Shown here piece by piece: positions 37,030 to 46,192 of a stretch of DNA of 64,000 bases (position 1 is its first letter; every line of letters starts with the position of its first letter). A program made the position numbers and the translations under genes. The notes under the pieces were generated by a model that had not been told where the DNA came from, did no database searches, and worked only from the letters and a program-made list of their open reading frames with translations. The stretch comes from Candidatus Methanophagales archaeon. GTDB lineage: Archaea > Halobacteriota > Syntropharchaeia > Alkanophagales > Methanospirareceae. The stretch lies in assembly GCA_024699715.1 (NCBI GenBank), contig JANPRD010000001.1, positions 1 to 64,000 on the forward strand, given 5' to 3'.

Positions 37030-38475
37030 ATGCAAGGCAAGGGAGACCGCTTGGAATTTCAAGAGGGCGACAGGGTTCGTGTTCGGAAGAAGACTGCTTT
37101 CGGCGAAGTGTGCTACGAGGGCATTGTGATGCCTTCCTACACGAAGAGCCTTGTTCTCAAGCTTGACAGCGGATACAACATCGGCATTCGCACCGAGAAT
37201 GCGGAGATTGAGGTGCTTGAGAGAGGCGGTGTCAAAGACAAAGGAAGAGGAGTGAGCGAAAGAGAGGAGGCGAGCGTTAGCGAGGAAGTCGGCGAGCGAG
37301 AGCAGAGCGAGGGCACTGAGGAGAGGCTCAAACCGAAAGGAGAGCTTCCAAAGGTCTCAATACTCTCAACAGGCGGGACGATTGCCTCAAAGGTTGACTA
37401 CCGAACGGGGGCGGTCTCTCCGCAGTTCTCAACAGCGGACATTCTTGAGGCGATTCCAGAGCTTGCGGAAATTGCAGACATTCGTGGAAAGGTCATTTTC
37501 AGCATTTTGAGCGAGAACATGCGTCCTGCGTTCTGGCGTAAGCTCGCTCGTGAGGTCTTTGAAGAGATTAAGAAAGGTGCGGAAGGCGTCGTCGTGACGC
37601 ATGGCACAGACACAATGGGCTATTCAGCAGCAGCACTCTCTTTCATGCTTAAGACACCCGTCCCAGTTGTTTTCGTAGGCTCTCAGCGTAGCGCAGACAG
37701 ACCTTCAAGCGACGCTGCGATGAATGCGATTTGCGCAACGAAAGCGGCGACGAGCGAGCTTGGCGAGGTCGCGGTTGTGATGCACGGAAGCACTTCAGAC
37801 GACTTCTGCGATATTCATCGTGGCACAAGAGTGCGAAAGATGCACACATCCGCAAGATATGCTTTCGTTTCAGTGAACGCAGAGCCAATCGGCAGGGTTT
37901 TCTACCACAGGAATCCGAGGAATGTGCGTGTTGAGCTCTTTAATGCGACGCTGCGTGGCGAGAGACCGCTTGAACTCTGCGAAAAGCTTGAGGAGCGTTG
38001 CGCACTCATTAAGTTTTATCCCGGTGAAGACCCCGCAGTCTTTGACTTTTTCGTTGAGAATGGCTACAAGGGCATCGTCGTTGAGGGAACGGGCTTGGGG
38101 CATGTCTCCGCAGATTGGATTCCGCACATCGCTCGTGCCACGAAGGACGGAATTCCTGTTGTGATGACTTCGCAGTGCCTCTTCGGAAGCGTATGCCTCC
38201 GTGTCTACGACACGGGCAGAGATTTGCTGAAAGCAGGCGTGATTGAGGGCGGAGACATGCTTCCTGAGACTGCGCTCGTGAAATTAATGTGGGTTCTCGC
38301 ACAGACTTCAGACTACGAGGAGGTTCGTGAGCTCATGCAAAAAAATATTGCGGGGGAATTAGGGGAACGGAGAACTGTGCATCACGCTCTTTGCAATGAA
38401 ATGTTAGTGGATGAGTCTTTGAGGAAAAACTCGCTCCAGAATTTTAATTGCGGGGGCAGGTTTGAAGCACAGTGA
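37030..38475 (+). CDS. gatD: Glu-tRNA(Gln) amidotransferase subunit D
   Basis: Asparaginase-like subunit that supplies ammonia to GatE for converting Glu-tRNA(Gln) to Gln-tRNA(Gln), the archaeal route to glutaminyl-tRNA. The N-terminal barrel ([20 protein letters not shown]) is followed by a Ser/Glu/Arg-rich insert (about residues 68-105), then the asparaginase fold: [20 protein letters not shown] with catalytic Thr, [20 protein letters not shown], and [20 protein letters not shown]. GatE is not in the window. Start ATG 37030. Confidence 0.94.
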   Translation: MQGKGDRLEFQEGDRVRVRKKTAFGEVCYEGIVMPSYTKSLVLKLDSGYNIGIRTENAEIEVLERGGVKDKGRGVSEREEASVSEEVGEREQSEGTEERLKPKGELPKVSILSTGGTIASKVDYRTGAVSPQFSTADILEAIPELAEIADIRGKVIFSILSENMRPAFWRKLAREVFEEIKKGAEGVVVTHGTDTMGYSAAALSFMLKTPVPVVFVGSQRSADRPSSDAAMNAICATKAATSELGEVAVVMHGSTSDDFCDIHRGTRVRKMHTSARYAFVSVNAEPIGRVFYHRNPRNVRVELFNATLRGERPLELCEKLEERCALIKFYPGEDPAVFDFFVENGYKGIVVEGTGLGHVSADWIPHIARATKDGIPVVMTSQCLFGSVCLRVYDTGRDLLKAGVIEGGDMLPETALVKLMWVLAQTSDYEEVRELMQKNIAGELGERRTVHHALCNEMLVDESLRKNSLQNFNCGGRFEAQ

Positions 38476-38518
38476 AGCACGGAAAGGAGAGAGAAAGAGA
38501 GGAGTGGGACAAAAAAAC

Positions 38519-40706
38519 TCAAGATATGAAGTCTTCGGGGCGGGGCATCTCAAGTTTCAAGCCCTTTCTGCGTCTGACTTCCATGACTTTCTCGTAGAAC
38601 ATGCTTTGAGGCAGCGTTTCGTAGCCTGCGAACTCGGTGCTCCAGATTGCTCTTCCTTCTGTTGCGGAACGAATATCAGATGCGAAGCCGAACATCTCTG
38701 CGACGGGTGCGATTGCTTTCACGGTGACGAACTCGCCCTCTGTTTTCATATCTATGATGCGTGCTCTGCGACCCTGCAAGTCCTTCGTCACATTTCCGAG
38801 CATGTTCTCAGGTATGCTGATGAAAATCTCAAGCATAGGCTCCAAAAATATGGGATTCGCCTGCAATATCGCAGCGCTTATCGCATTCTTCACCGCTGGA
38901 ATGACTTGAGCAGGTCCTCTGTGTATGGCATCTTCATGCAACTTCGCATCTACTAACTTCACTTTCACGCCACGACACTTCTCTCTTGCGAGCGGTCCGT
39001 TCTCCATCACATTCCTGAAGCCTTCAATCACGAGTTCCATCGTCTCACTTAGGTATTGAATGCCCTTTGTCAAGTCTAAAAGCACATTGCCCTCAACAAT
39101 ATCAACGACATTCTTCGCCTCTTCCATGCTCATTCCCGCATCAAGCAGTTTCTTCCTGACCGCTTTCTTGTCCTTCTCCATTTTAATGCCTTCCGCTACG
39201 ATTTTCTCAACCACTTCAGGCTCAAGCGGTTCAACCTCAAAGTAGAATCTGTTGTGTCTGTTCGGAGATTTGCCCTCAACAGGTCCTGCTTTGCCCTGAA
39301 CTGTCTCACGGTAAACGACAATCGGCGGTGAAGTTATGATTGGAACGCCTTCGTCGTGGTGAATTCTGTGCGTTATGATTTCAAGATGCAGTTCTCCCAT
39401 GCCAGAAATGAGGTGTTCGCCTGTCTCCTCGTTTATCTCAACACGAACCATCGGGTCTTCCTTGCTGATTTTTCGCAAAACTTCAATCAGGCGAGGCAAG
39501 TCTTTCGTGTTTTTCGCCTCCACCGCAACCGTAACGACAGGCTCGCTGTAATGTCGGATGCTCTCAAAAGGCGTCATCTCAACGGAAGAGAGCGTCGTGC
39601 CTACGACCGCATCCTTCACGCCGACGAGTGCTGCAATGTTCCCTGCGGGAATCTGCTCAACTTCAACACGCTCAGGACCCATGTAAACGCTGACTTGCTG
39701 CACCCTGTTCTTCTTGTAAGTGCCGGAAACGAAGAGTTCAACGCCCTTGCGTAGCGTTCCGCTGAAAAGGCGACCTGTTGCGACCTCTCCCGCATGCGGG
39801 TCTACTGAAATATGTGTAACGATGAAGGCAATTTCTCCGTTCCTGTCGCAGTTAAGCATCGCTTTCCCGATTTCACTCTCAATATCTCCACGCCAAATGA
39901 CGGGAATTCGCTCCTTTTGTGCTTCTATCGGTGAAGGAAGATGCTTTATTACCATGTCAAGCACCGCAACATAGGCGGGACATTTCTTCGCCAAATCCTT
40001 CATATTACCTTGCGTGCAGAAATCATAAACTTCTTTGAAGCCGATGCCCGTGCGTTTCATCGTTTCTATGCTTATCGCCCAGTTGTAGAGTGCGGAGCCG
40101 AATGCAACGCTCCCTTCAGAGGCGTCAAGACGCCACTCATCATACTTCTCAGGCTTCATTCCCCTTATTAACTTGTTCACATCGTCTATGATTCTGCCGA
40201 GACGCACTTGCATCTCTTCCAAAGAGAGCTTCAACTCGTTAATCATCCTGTCTACCTTGTTCACGAAAAGCACTGGCTTCACATTCTCCTTCATCGCCTG
40301 ACGCAACACCGTCTCCGTCTGAGGCATCACGCCCTCTACCGCATCCACGACAACGACCGCACCGTCAACCGCTCGCAACGCCCTCGTCACATCTCCTCCG
40401 AAATCAACATGCCCAGGCGTGTCAATTAGGTTAATTAGGTAGTCTTTGCCCTCGTATGTGTGAACCATTGAGACATTTGCGGAGAATATTGTGATTCCTC
40501 GCTGCTGCTCCAAATAGTAAGAGTCTGTGAAACAGCTGTTTTCCAGCCAATTCTGTTGAAATCACACCCGCTCCTGCGAGCAGATTGTCCGTAAGCGTCG
40601 TCTTTCCGTGGTCAATGTGCGCAATTATGCCTATGTTTCTTATGCGCTCCGTCTTGTCCATCAGCGCCTTCGCCCTCTCTACCGCTCTCTTCCCTCTCGT
40701 CGCCAT
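38519..40706 (-). pseudogene. fusA: Translation elongation factor aEF-2, frameshifted
   Basis: Translocation GTPase. The first frame (ATG 40706) has [20 protein letters not shown] (G1) and [15 protein letters not shown], then leaves the family. The main frame resumes with [40 protein letters not shown] (G3), [14 protein letters not shown] (G4) and all later domains, including the diphthamide loop region [20 protein letters not shown]. The frames join if the in-frame TTT before CAC (about 40529-40531) is read as TT, giving KQLFTDSYY. An essential gene with such a break suggests a sequencing indel, or a +1 shift at TTT-C. The joined product is about 728 residues, normal for the family. Confidence 0.9.
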
Positions 40707-40800
40707 TTCCCTCGCTTCACCTTTTATCTTCCCCTTTCCCTTCTTTCTCCTTACTTAAAACTTCCTTTCTCACCTTGGTGGAAGCGGAAGGCGTATTGCA

Positions 40801-42024
40801 TTAGCGATTCAAACGGATGTGAGCTTGCGTTAAGTGGCGAGCTGCGAGTGCTGCAGTGAGCGAAATCTCGCCTGCGAGAACCGCACATGCGACAATCTCC
40901 GCAAACTTCCGAGCGTTTGAGCCTTCAGGTGTGCCACCTCCAGCGACGCCCATCATTTTCAATGCCTCCTGCTGCGTTTCAAGCGGAGTCCCGCCACCGA
41001 CAGTTCCGACGCAAAGGGAAGGCAGCGTAACTGCGAAGTGAAGACCGCCATCAACGATTTCAGCGGTCGTTACGCCGAGAGAGCCTTCAACGACATGCGC
41101 AGCGTCCTGACCCGTTGCGATGAAAATCGCAGCAATAATGTTTGCGAAGTGTGCGTTGAATCCCAGCGAGGATGCGAATGCACTACCCACGAGGCACTTA
41201 CGCATGACGACCTCAAACATCGCCTCTTTCGTCGTTTTCAGCACATCCTCAATCACTTCTTCGCTCAAAACAACCTCCGCAACGACTGTTTTGCCACGAC
41301 CTAAAATGAAATTCAACGCAGATGGCTTCTTGTCGGTGCAAACATTCCCACTTACAGCCACTAACTTCAAACCCGTTTTCTCTTCAATAAATGAAGAGAC
41401 TTCATCTGTTGCGATAGTTACCATGTTCATGCCCATCGCATCTCCAGTCTCACAGACAAAACGCAAAAAGACATTTCTACCCACTAAAAAAGGCTGAATT
41501 TCCTTCAATTTCAAGTGTCTTGATGTTGATTCCGCAATCTCTCTCAGCTTTTCCTCGTTCTCACGGATGAAATTGATTGCATTTATCGCATGTTCAACAG
41601 AATTCGCACGGAAAACGGGAGCACGAGTCATCCCTTCAGCGACAATAAACGCAGAAGCACCGCCAGAGCGGTTTATAGCAGTGCATCCTCTGTTCACAGA
41701 TGCGACTAATGCGCCTTCTGTCGTCGCAAGCGGGATGAAGAACTCTCCAGATGCGAAGCGACCTTTCACTCTGAGAGGTCCTGCGACACCAAGCGGAACT
41801 TGCGTCGCACCGATCATATTTTCAATATTTGCTCGCATCGCCCGCTCTGCGTTCAATGAGAAATGTCCGATATGCTTCAGATGCGTTCCCGTTTTCTTCT
41901 CCACGAATGCACGCCTCAACTCGACGGCACGAAGGACATCTCCGCCGACTGCTCGCTCAATCTCATGCATCTTCAGCTCTCCACGCAGAACCGCTTCCAA
42001 TATCTCCTCATCCGATTTCATCAT
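40801..42024 (-). CDS. hmgA: HMG-CoA reductase
   Basis: Class I-type NADPH-dependent enzyme making mevalonate for archaeal ether lipids. Motifs: ENMIGATQVPLGVAGPLRVK, FFIPLATTEGALVASVNRG with the catalytic Glu, MGMNMVTIATDEVSSFIEE, LVAVSGNVCTDKKPSALNFI with the catalytic Lys, and GQDAAHVVEGSLGVTTAEIV; the C-terminal part ends ALAARHLTQAHIRLNR with the catalytic His. Length of 407 residues is normal. It pairs functionally with isopentenyl phosphate kinase at 58.6-59.4 kb. Confidence 0.96.
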   Translation of the reverse strand: MMKSDEEILEAVLRGELKMHEIERAVGGDVLRAVELRRAFVEKKTGTHLKHIGHFSLNAERAMRANIENMIGATQVPLGVAGPLRVKGRFASGEFFIPLATTEGALVASVNRGCTAINRSGGASAFIVAEGMTRAPVFRANSVEHAINAINFIRENEEKLREIAESTSRHLKLKEIQPFLVGRNVFLRFVCETGDAMGMNMVTIATDEVSSFIEEKTGLKLVAVSGNVCTDKKPSALNFILGRGKTVVAEVVLSEEVIEDVLKTTKEAMFEVVMRKCLVGSAFASSLGFNAHFANIIAAIFIATGQDAAHVVEGSLGVTTAEIVDGGLHFAVTLPSLCVGTVGGGTPLETQQEALKMMGVAGGGTPEGSNARKFAEIVACAVLAGEISLTAALAARHLTQAHIRLNR

Positions 42025-42041
42025 CGTCCATTTTCCCTTGC

Positions 42042-43151
42042 TTATTCTAAATTTCTGAGCGCTTCAACAAGCCTCCTGTTCTCGCTCCTTCTTCCAACGG
42101 TTATTCTGACGAAATTCCCTTTTAAGCCCAGCATGTCGGTCACATTTCTTATAATTATCCCATTTTTGTATAGGGATTCCATCAATTCCGAAGCTGCGAT
42201 GCTCAATTTCACGAGAATGAAGTTTGCTTCAGACGGAAAAGGCTTCAAAAAGCTTATTTTCTTCAGCGATTCGTATAAATATGCACGCTCCTCAACGATT
42301 TTATCCCTGATTTTATTGAAATATTCCACTTCTTTTATCGCTTGAACCGCTGCTTTCGCTCCGATTGATGAGATTGCGAAAGGCTGTCTCAACTTCTCAA
42401 AGAGCGAAGCAAGCTGCTTTGGTGCGACTGCGTAGCCGATGCGGAGACCTGCGAGTGCGAAGAATTTTGAGAATGAGCGCACAACTACCAAATTCTCATG
42501 CTCAAGCGCATCTGAAACGACGCTCTTCCCGCTGAATTCTGCGTAAGCCTCGTCAACAACGACAATCGCATTCACATGCTCAACAATTTTCTTTATCTCA
42601 GCAGGCGGTAAAACTGCACCCGTAGGATTGCACGGAGAGCATAAAAAAACGAGCTTCGCATCTTCAGCAGCGTCAATAATCTCCTCCGAAGAAGGAACAA
42701 AGCATTTCTCCTCCGCAGTTTCTATGAACTTAAGCGATGCATCACGCATCATCGCATAAAATGCATACATCGTGTATGTCGGAATCGGTATCACTACCCT
42801 GTCAAGAGGCTCTAAAATATTGCAAATGCATGAGAAAATATCATTCGCACCGGTTCCTAAGACGATGTTCTCAGCGGGAACGCCGATATACGAAGAAATC
42901 GCCTCCTTCAGCTCTGGATATTTCGGGTCAGGGTAGCGTGAGGAGTGCTTCGCAGCCTCATATATCGCATGAATAACGCTTCTCGGCAGCGGATATGGAT
43001 TCTCGTTTGAATTCAGATTCACGATTTTTCGCAGTGGCACACCGTATTTTCTCGAAATATCCTCCGGGAAATCCCCCGCGTCGTATGCCTCGATGTGTTC
43101 AAACTTGCATACATACTCTTCTTGCCTTACTCCCTCTCCCACGCCTCTCAC
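42042..43151 (-). CDS. hisC: Histidinol-phosphate aminotransferase
   Basis: PLP-dependent class II-type aminotransferase of histidine synthesis. Motifs: IVNLNSNENPYPLPRSVIHA, IVLGTGANDIFSCICN, VFLCSPCNPTGAVLPPAEIK, AIVVVDEAYAEFSG and VVVRSFSKFFALAGLRIGYA with the PLP lysine in SFSK. Length of 369 residues is normal. Start given as GTG 43151. It lies 17 bp upstream of hmgA on the same strand, and the spacing suggests a shared transcript. Confidence 0.93.
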   Translation of the reverse strand: MRGVGEGVRQEEYVCKFEHIEAYDAGDFPEDISRKYGVPLRKIVNLNSNENPYPLPRSVIHAIYEAAKHSSRYPDPKYPELKEAISSYIGVPAENIVLGTGANDIFSCICNILEPLDRVVIPIPTYTMYAFYAMMRDASLKFIETAEEKCFVPSSEEIIDAAEDAKLVFLCSPCNPTGAVLPPAEIKKIVEHVNAIVVVDEAYAEFSGKSVVSDALEHENLVVVRSFSKFFALAGLRIGYAVAPKQLASLFEKLRQPFAISSIGAKAAVQAIKEVEYFNKIRDKIVEERAYLYESLKKISFLKPFPSEANFILVKLSIAASELMESLYKNGIIIRNVTDMLGLKGNFVRITVGRRSENRRLVEALRNLE

Positions 43152-43192
43152 GCTCTACTCCCCTTCCTACGCCTACGCCTCTCACACACCAC

Positions 43193-43510
43193 CTATTCCG
43201 CACCGACTTCCTTCCTCAACGCCTCAAGCTCCTTCTCCAATTCCTCCAGCGGAACGACTTTCGTCTCTTTCTCAGGGACGCCTGCGAGTGCCCAGAAAAG
43301 CCTTGCGGTGATGAGCATGAGCTTACCTGCGTAGCCGGGAGCGTAAGGCAGAAGATTTCCAGCAGCGTCCCCGCACTTCTCAAGCGTCTCCTTTTCCAGT
43401 TCCGCAACCCTCTCCGCAGCATACCCTAAGATTGAGATGCCACTTCCAAGCACCCGCTCACGAGCAGCATAAGCCTTCGCTGCCTCACTCGTGATGCGAT
43501 GCACTCCCAT
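43193..43510 (-). CDS. Unrecognised small protein between hisC and glnA
   Basis: About 105 residues: a helical N-terminal part (ITSEAAKAYAARERVLGSGI), a hydrophobic middle (AGKLMLITARLFWALAG) and an acidic helical end (PLEELEKELEALRKEVGAE). No family recognised. ATG 43510 is chosen because GGAGGTGA lies five bases upstream (43516-43523); a longer frame begins at 43576. It lies between glnA and hisC, all on the minus strand, with short gaps, so it probably belongs to that transcription unit. Confidence 0.6.
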   Translation of the reverse strand: MGVHRITSEAAKAYAARERVLGSGISILGYAAERVAELEKETLEKCGDAAGNLLPYAPGYAGKLMLITARLFWALAGVPEKETKVVPLEELEKELEALRKEVGAE

Positions 43511-43581
43511 TTTCTTCACCTCCTCCTCTCCAAGCTCAACAATCTCGCCCGCCTCACACACCCAAAGCTCACACACTCGCC

Positions 43582-45012
43582 CTAATAATCAAGATACTTC
43601 ATTATCTCCCAAGGTGTAACATAGAGGCAATATTGATTCCATTCGTCTATTTTCAGGCTCACGAAAGCCTCGTAGATGTGATTTCCGAGTGTTTCTTGAA
43701 GCACTTCATCCGTTGTGAGGTGGTCTATTGCATCTCTCAGTGTTGTAGGCAGTTCCCCAATACCGTATTTCTCCTTCTCAGTAGGCGAAAGCTCATACAT
43801 ATCCATCCTCAGCGGCTCTCCAGGCTCTATCTTCTTTTTAATGCCGTCAAGACCGGCAGCGAGCAGGCAAGAGAACGCCAAATAAGGATTGCAACTCGGG
43901 TCAACCGCTCTATATTCGCATCTCATCGCCTTCGGACGCTTGAAGTAAGTGGGAACTCTCACCAATGCACTCCTATTTCGTGGCGACCAGCTGATGTTTA
44001 TTGGCGCCTCAAATCCCGGAACGAGACGCTTGTAGCTGTTCACTGTCGGACAGCATATAGCGGTGAGCGCCTTTGAATGCTCAATCAGCCCGCCTATGAA
44101 ATATCTTGCGGTCTGCGATAATCCGAACTCATCGTCGGCATCAAAAAACACATTCTCGCCTTTGAAAGGCTCTCCCCTCCACAGACTTATGTGCGTGTGC
44201 ATCCCAGAGGCATTGTCCAAATACAAAGGCTTCGGCATGAAAGTCGCAACCCATCCGAACTTCTTTGCGATGTTTCTCGCCACAAATTTGTATATGTAGA
44301 AGGCATCCCCGCATGGTATTAACTCCATAGGCTTGTAGTTAAGCTCAATCTGCCCAGCAGTTGCGACTTCATGGTGGTGGTATTCGACATATATGCCCAT
44401 TTTTCTGAGGTAATATGCGACTTCATTCCTGTATTCATTTGTCGTGTCCTCTGGTGGCGCCCTGAAATATGCCTCCTTCGGTCTCAAGATGAGTCCTCCG
44501 GGTCTGATTTCTGGAGATGAAGGCACCACACGAGGAGGACCCCAAGAATCTCCCTTCCCACCCGCAGGGGACACCCACAAGTCATACACGAGCTTCGTGG
44601 GGTCTATGCTCTCAAACACAAAATACTCAATCTCAGGTCCGAATACCGCTCTGAAGCCCATTTTCTCCGCTTTAAGCATCGCCCTGCGAGCAACATAACC
44701 ACGAGGGTCAACCTCTGAAATGACGCCTCCGCCACGCTCTCCGAATGCCTCGTATATGTCGCCGAAAATTATTGCTGATTTCTGAATGGGGTCTTCAATC
44801 CAAGGAATAACTCTTGTGGTGCTTGCGTCAGGCACCCAAACCATGTCGCTCATTTCAATCGTCTTGAATCCTCTGATTGAAGAGCCGTCAAAGCCTATGC
44901 CTTCAAATGCGTCTCCCTCCGTGAATTCCTCCGCAGGAACCGTGAAACTCTGGAGAATCCCCCTGAGGTCGCTGAACATGCATAGCACATTCTTCACCCC
45001 CGCATCCCTCAA
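43582..45012 (-). CDS. glnA: Glutamine synthetase, 5' end uncertain
   Basis: Makes glutamine from glutamate, ammonia and ATP. Motifs: FEGIGFDGSSIRGFKTIEMS, the metal/substrate region VFGPEIEYFVFE, VEYHHHEVATAGQIELNYKP, GMHTHISLW and CPTVNSYKRLVPGFEAPINI. TTG 45012 gives an N-terminus that starts inside the first conserved helix. An ATG at 45073 with GGGGGTGAG just upstream is a better start, but its frame reaches the gene only if the AAA-G near 45034 is read with one A less, giving RKESAREKLRDAGVKNVL. So either initiation is at TTG or there is one more one-base break here. Confidence 0.9.
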   Translation of the reverse strand: MRDAGVKNVLCMFSDLRGILQSFTVPAEEFTEGDAFEGIGFDGSSIRGFKTIEMSDMVWVPDASTTRVIPWIEDPIQKSAIIFGDIYEAFGERGGGVISEVDPRGYVARRAMLKAEKMGFRAVFGPEIEYFVFESIDPTKLVYDLWVSPAGGKGDSWGPPRVVPSSPEIRPGGLILRPKEAYFRAPPEDTTNEYRNEVAYYLRKMGIYVEYHHHEVATAGQIELNYKPMELIPCGDAFYIYKFVARNIAKKFGWVATFMPKPLYLDNASGMHTHISLWRGEPFKGENVFFDADDEFGLSQTARYFIGGLIEHSKALTAICCPTVNSYKRLVPGFEAPINISWSPRNRSALVRVPTYFKRPKAMRCEYRAVDPSCNPYLAFSCLLAAGLDGIKKKIEPGEPLRMDMYELSPTEKEKYGIGELPTTLRDAIDHLTTDEVLQETLGNHIYEAFVSLKIDEWNQYCLYVTPWEIMKYLDY

Positions 45013-45276
45013 CTTCTCCCTCGCAGACTCCTTTTCTTCTCGTCCCGCTTCTCGTCCCGCTCTCTCCCGCCATTCTCACCCCCTACCCTTCTTCTACCCT
45101 TCTACCTTCTACTGCTACCGCATACCCATTCCGCATTCTGTCTTCCTTCCTCTCACCTGTCCAAACTTCAAAATTCATTCTCCTTTTTCAAATTCATTTG
45201 AGAAATTTTCACAAAAATTATGAGAAATTAGGAATCAGAGGATGAACATTAAGCGGAAGGGATTGTGAAAGCATCA

Positions 45277-46047
45277 TTAGTGAGAATTCACGCTGAAAAC
45301 AGGCGGTCTTTCTCGCTTATGCTTCGCTCTCTCAATCATTTTTTGCACCTTCTCCACTTCTTCCATGTCGCAATTCGTGAAGTTCCACGATTCTATCGCC
45401 TTCAAAATCTTGTCAAGTTCATCGTAAGACATTCCTATTTCTGATTCGTCTGTCTGACCCCTCCAGAGACCTGCTGAAGGCTTCTTCCTCAATATTTCAT
45501 CGGGAATTCCGAGAAATTCCGCCAATTGTCGCACTTCTGTCTTGTATAAATCGCCTAATGGAAGTATGTCGGCTGCTCCGTCGCCGTATTTCGTGAAGTA
45601 TCCGACCATTAACTCGCTCTTATTCCCCGTCCCAGCGACCAAATAGTTCAATTTATTCGCAAAATAGTATAAAGTAAGCATCCTCAAGCGAGGCTTCAAA
45701 TTCGCAATCGCAATGTCTTTCGGTGAATATGCACGAGGCGGTGGCTCAAGCGTCCTTAAAAGCAGTGCAAACACAGGTGAAAGGTCTATCTCCTTCGTCT
45801 CAATTTCGTATTTCGCAGCGACAAGCCTCGCATGCTCAATATCCTCATGCTCGCTCTCGCATGGCATAATTAAGCCGAGTGTTGCGTCTGGGAATGCCCG
45901 CTTGCACAGAACCGCAGTCACGGATGAATCTAAACCACCGCTCATCCCCACAACAACGCCCTCAGCGCCAGCGGACTCCACCTGCTCACGAATCCACTCG
46001 CTTATTTCAGCCGCTAAAACGCCTATGTCCTTCCCTCTTAAACGCAT
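45277..46047 (-). CDS. nadE: NAD synthetase (ammonia-dependent type)
   Basis: Converts nicotinic acid adenine dinucleotide to NAD. The PP-loop is GVVVGMSGGLDSSVTAVLCK; later motifs are YLVAGTGNKSELMVGYFTKY, GDGAADILPLGDLYKTEVRQ and KKPSAGLWRGQTDESEIGMS. No glutaminase domain, so ammonia (or a separate glutaminase) is the nitrogen source. ATG 46047 is chosen because AGGAGGTAGGGTGGGAG precedes it; a longer frame begins at 46083. Length is about 256 residues. Divergent from guaA. Confidence 0.94.
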   Translation of the reverse strand: MRLRGKDIGVLAAEISEWIREQVESAGAEGVVVGMSGGLDSSVTAVLCKRAFPDATLGLIMPCESEHEDIEHARLVAAKYEIETKEIDLSPVFALLLRTLEPPPRAYSPKDIAIANLKPRLRMLTLYYFANKLNYLVAGTGNKSELMVGYFTKYGDGAADILPLGDLYKTEVRQLAEFLGIPDEILRKKPSAGLWRGQTDESEIGMSYDELDKILKAIESWNFTNCDMEEVEKVQKMIERAKHKRERPPVFSVNSH

Positions 46048-46135
46048 CTCCCACCCTACCTCCTGCCTCTTACGCACTCTCACACGCTCTCAACATTCAA
46101 CTCGCAACTTTCTTTGCCTCCAGCAGAGCGGATGA

Positions 46136-46144
46136 TTTAAATTA
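46136..46144 (+). promoter_or_regulatory. TATA box for guaA
   Basis: TTTAAATTA in an AT-rich island between the divergent nadE and guaA genes. It predicts a transcript start near 46166, about 27 bases before ATG 46193. Confidence 0.45.
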
Positions 46145-46192
46145 TTATGCAGAATTATTAAGATGGTGCTGTCGTTTTTCGGGTGAGTTTGC

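Noticed and set aside
43093-43429. Frames opposite hisC/unknown gene
   Set aside because: Antisense shadows with Ser/Pro-rich low complexity.
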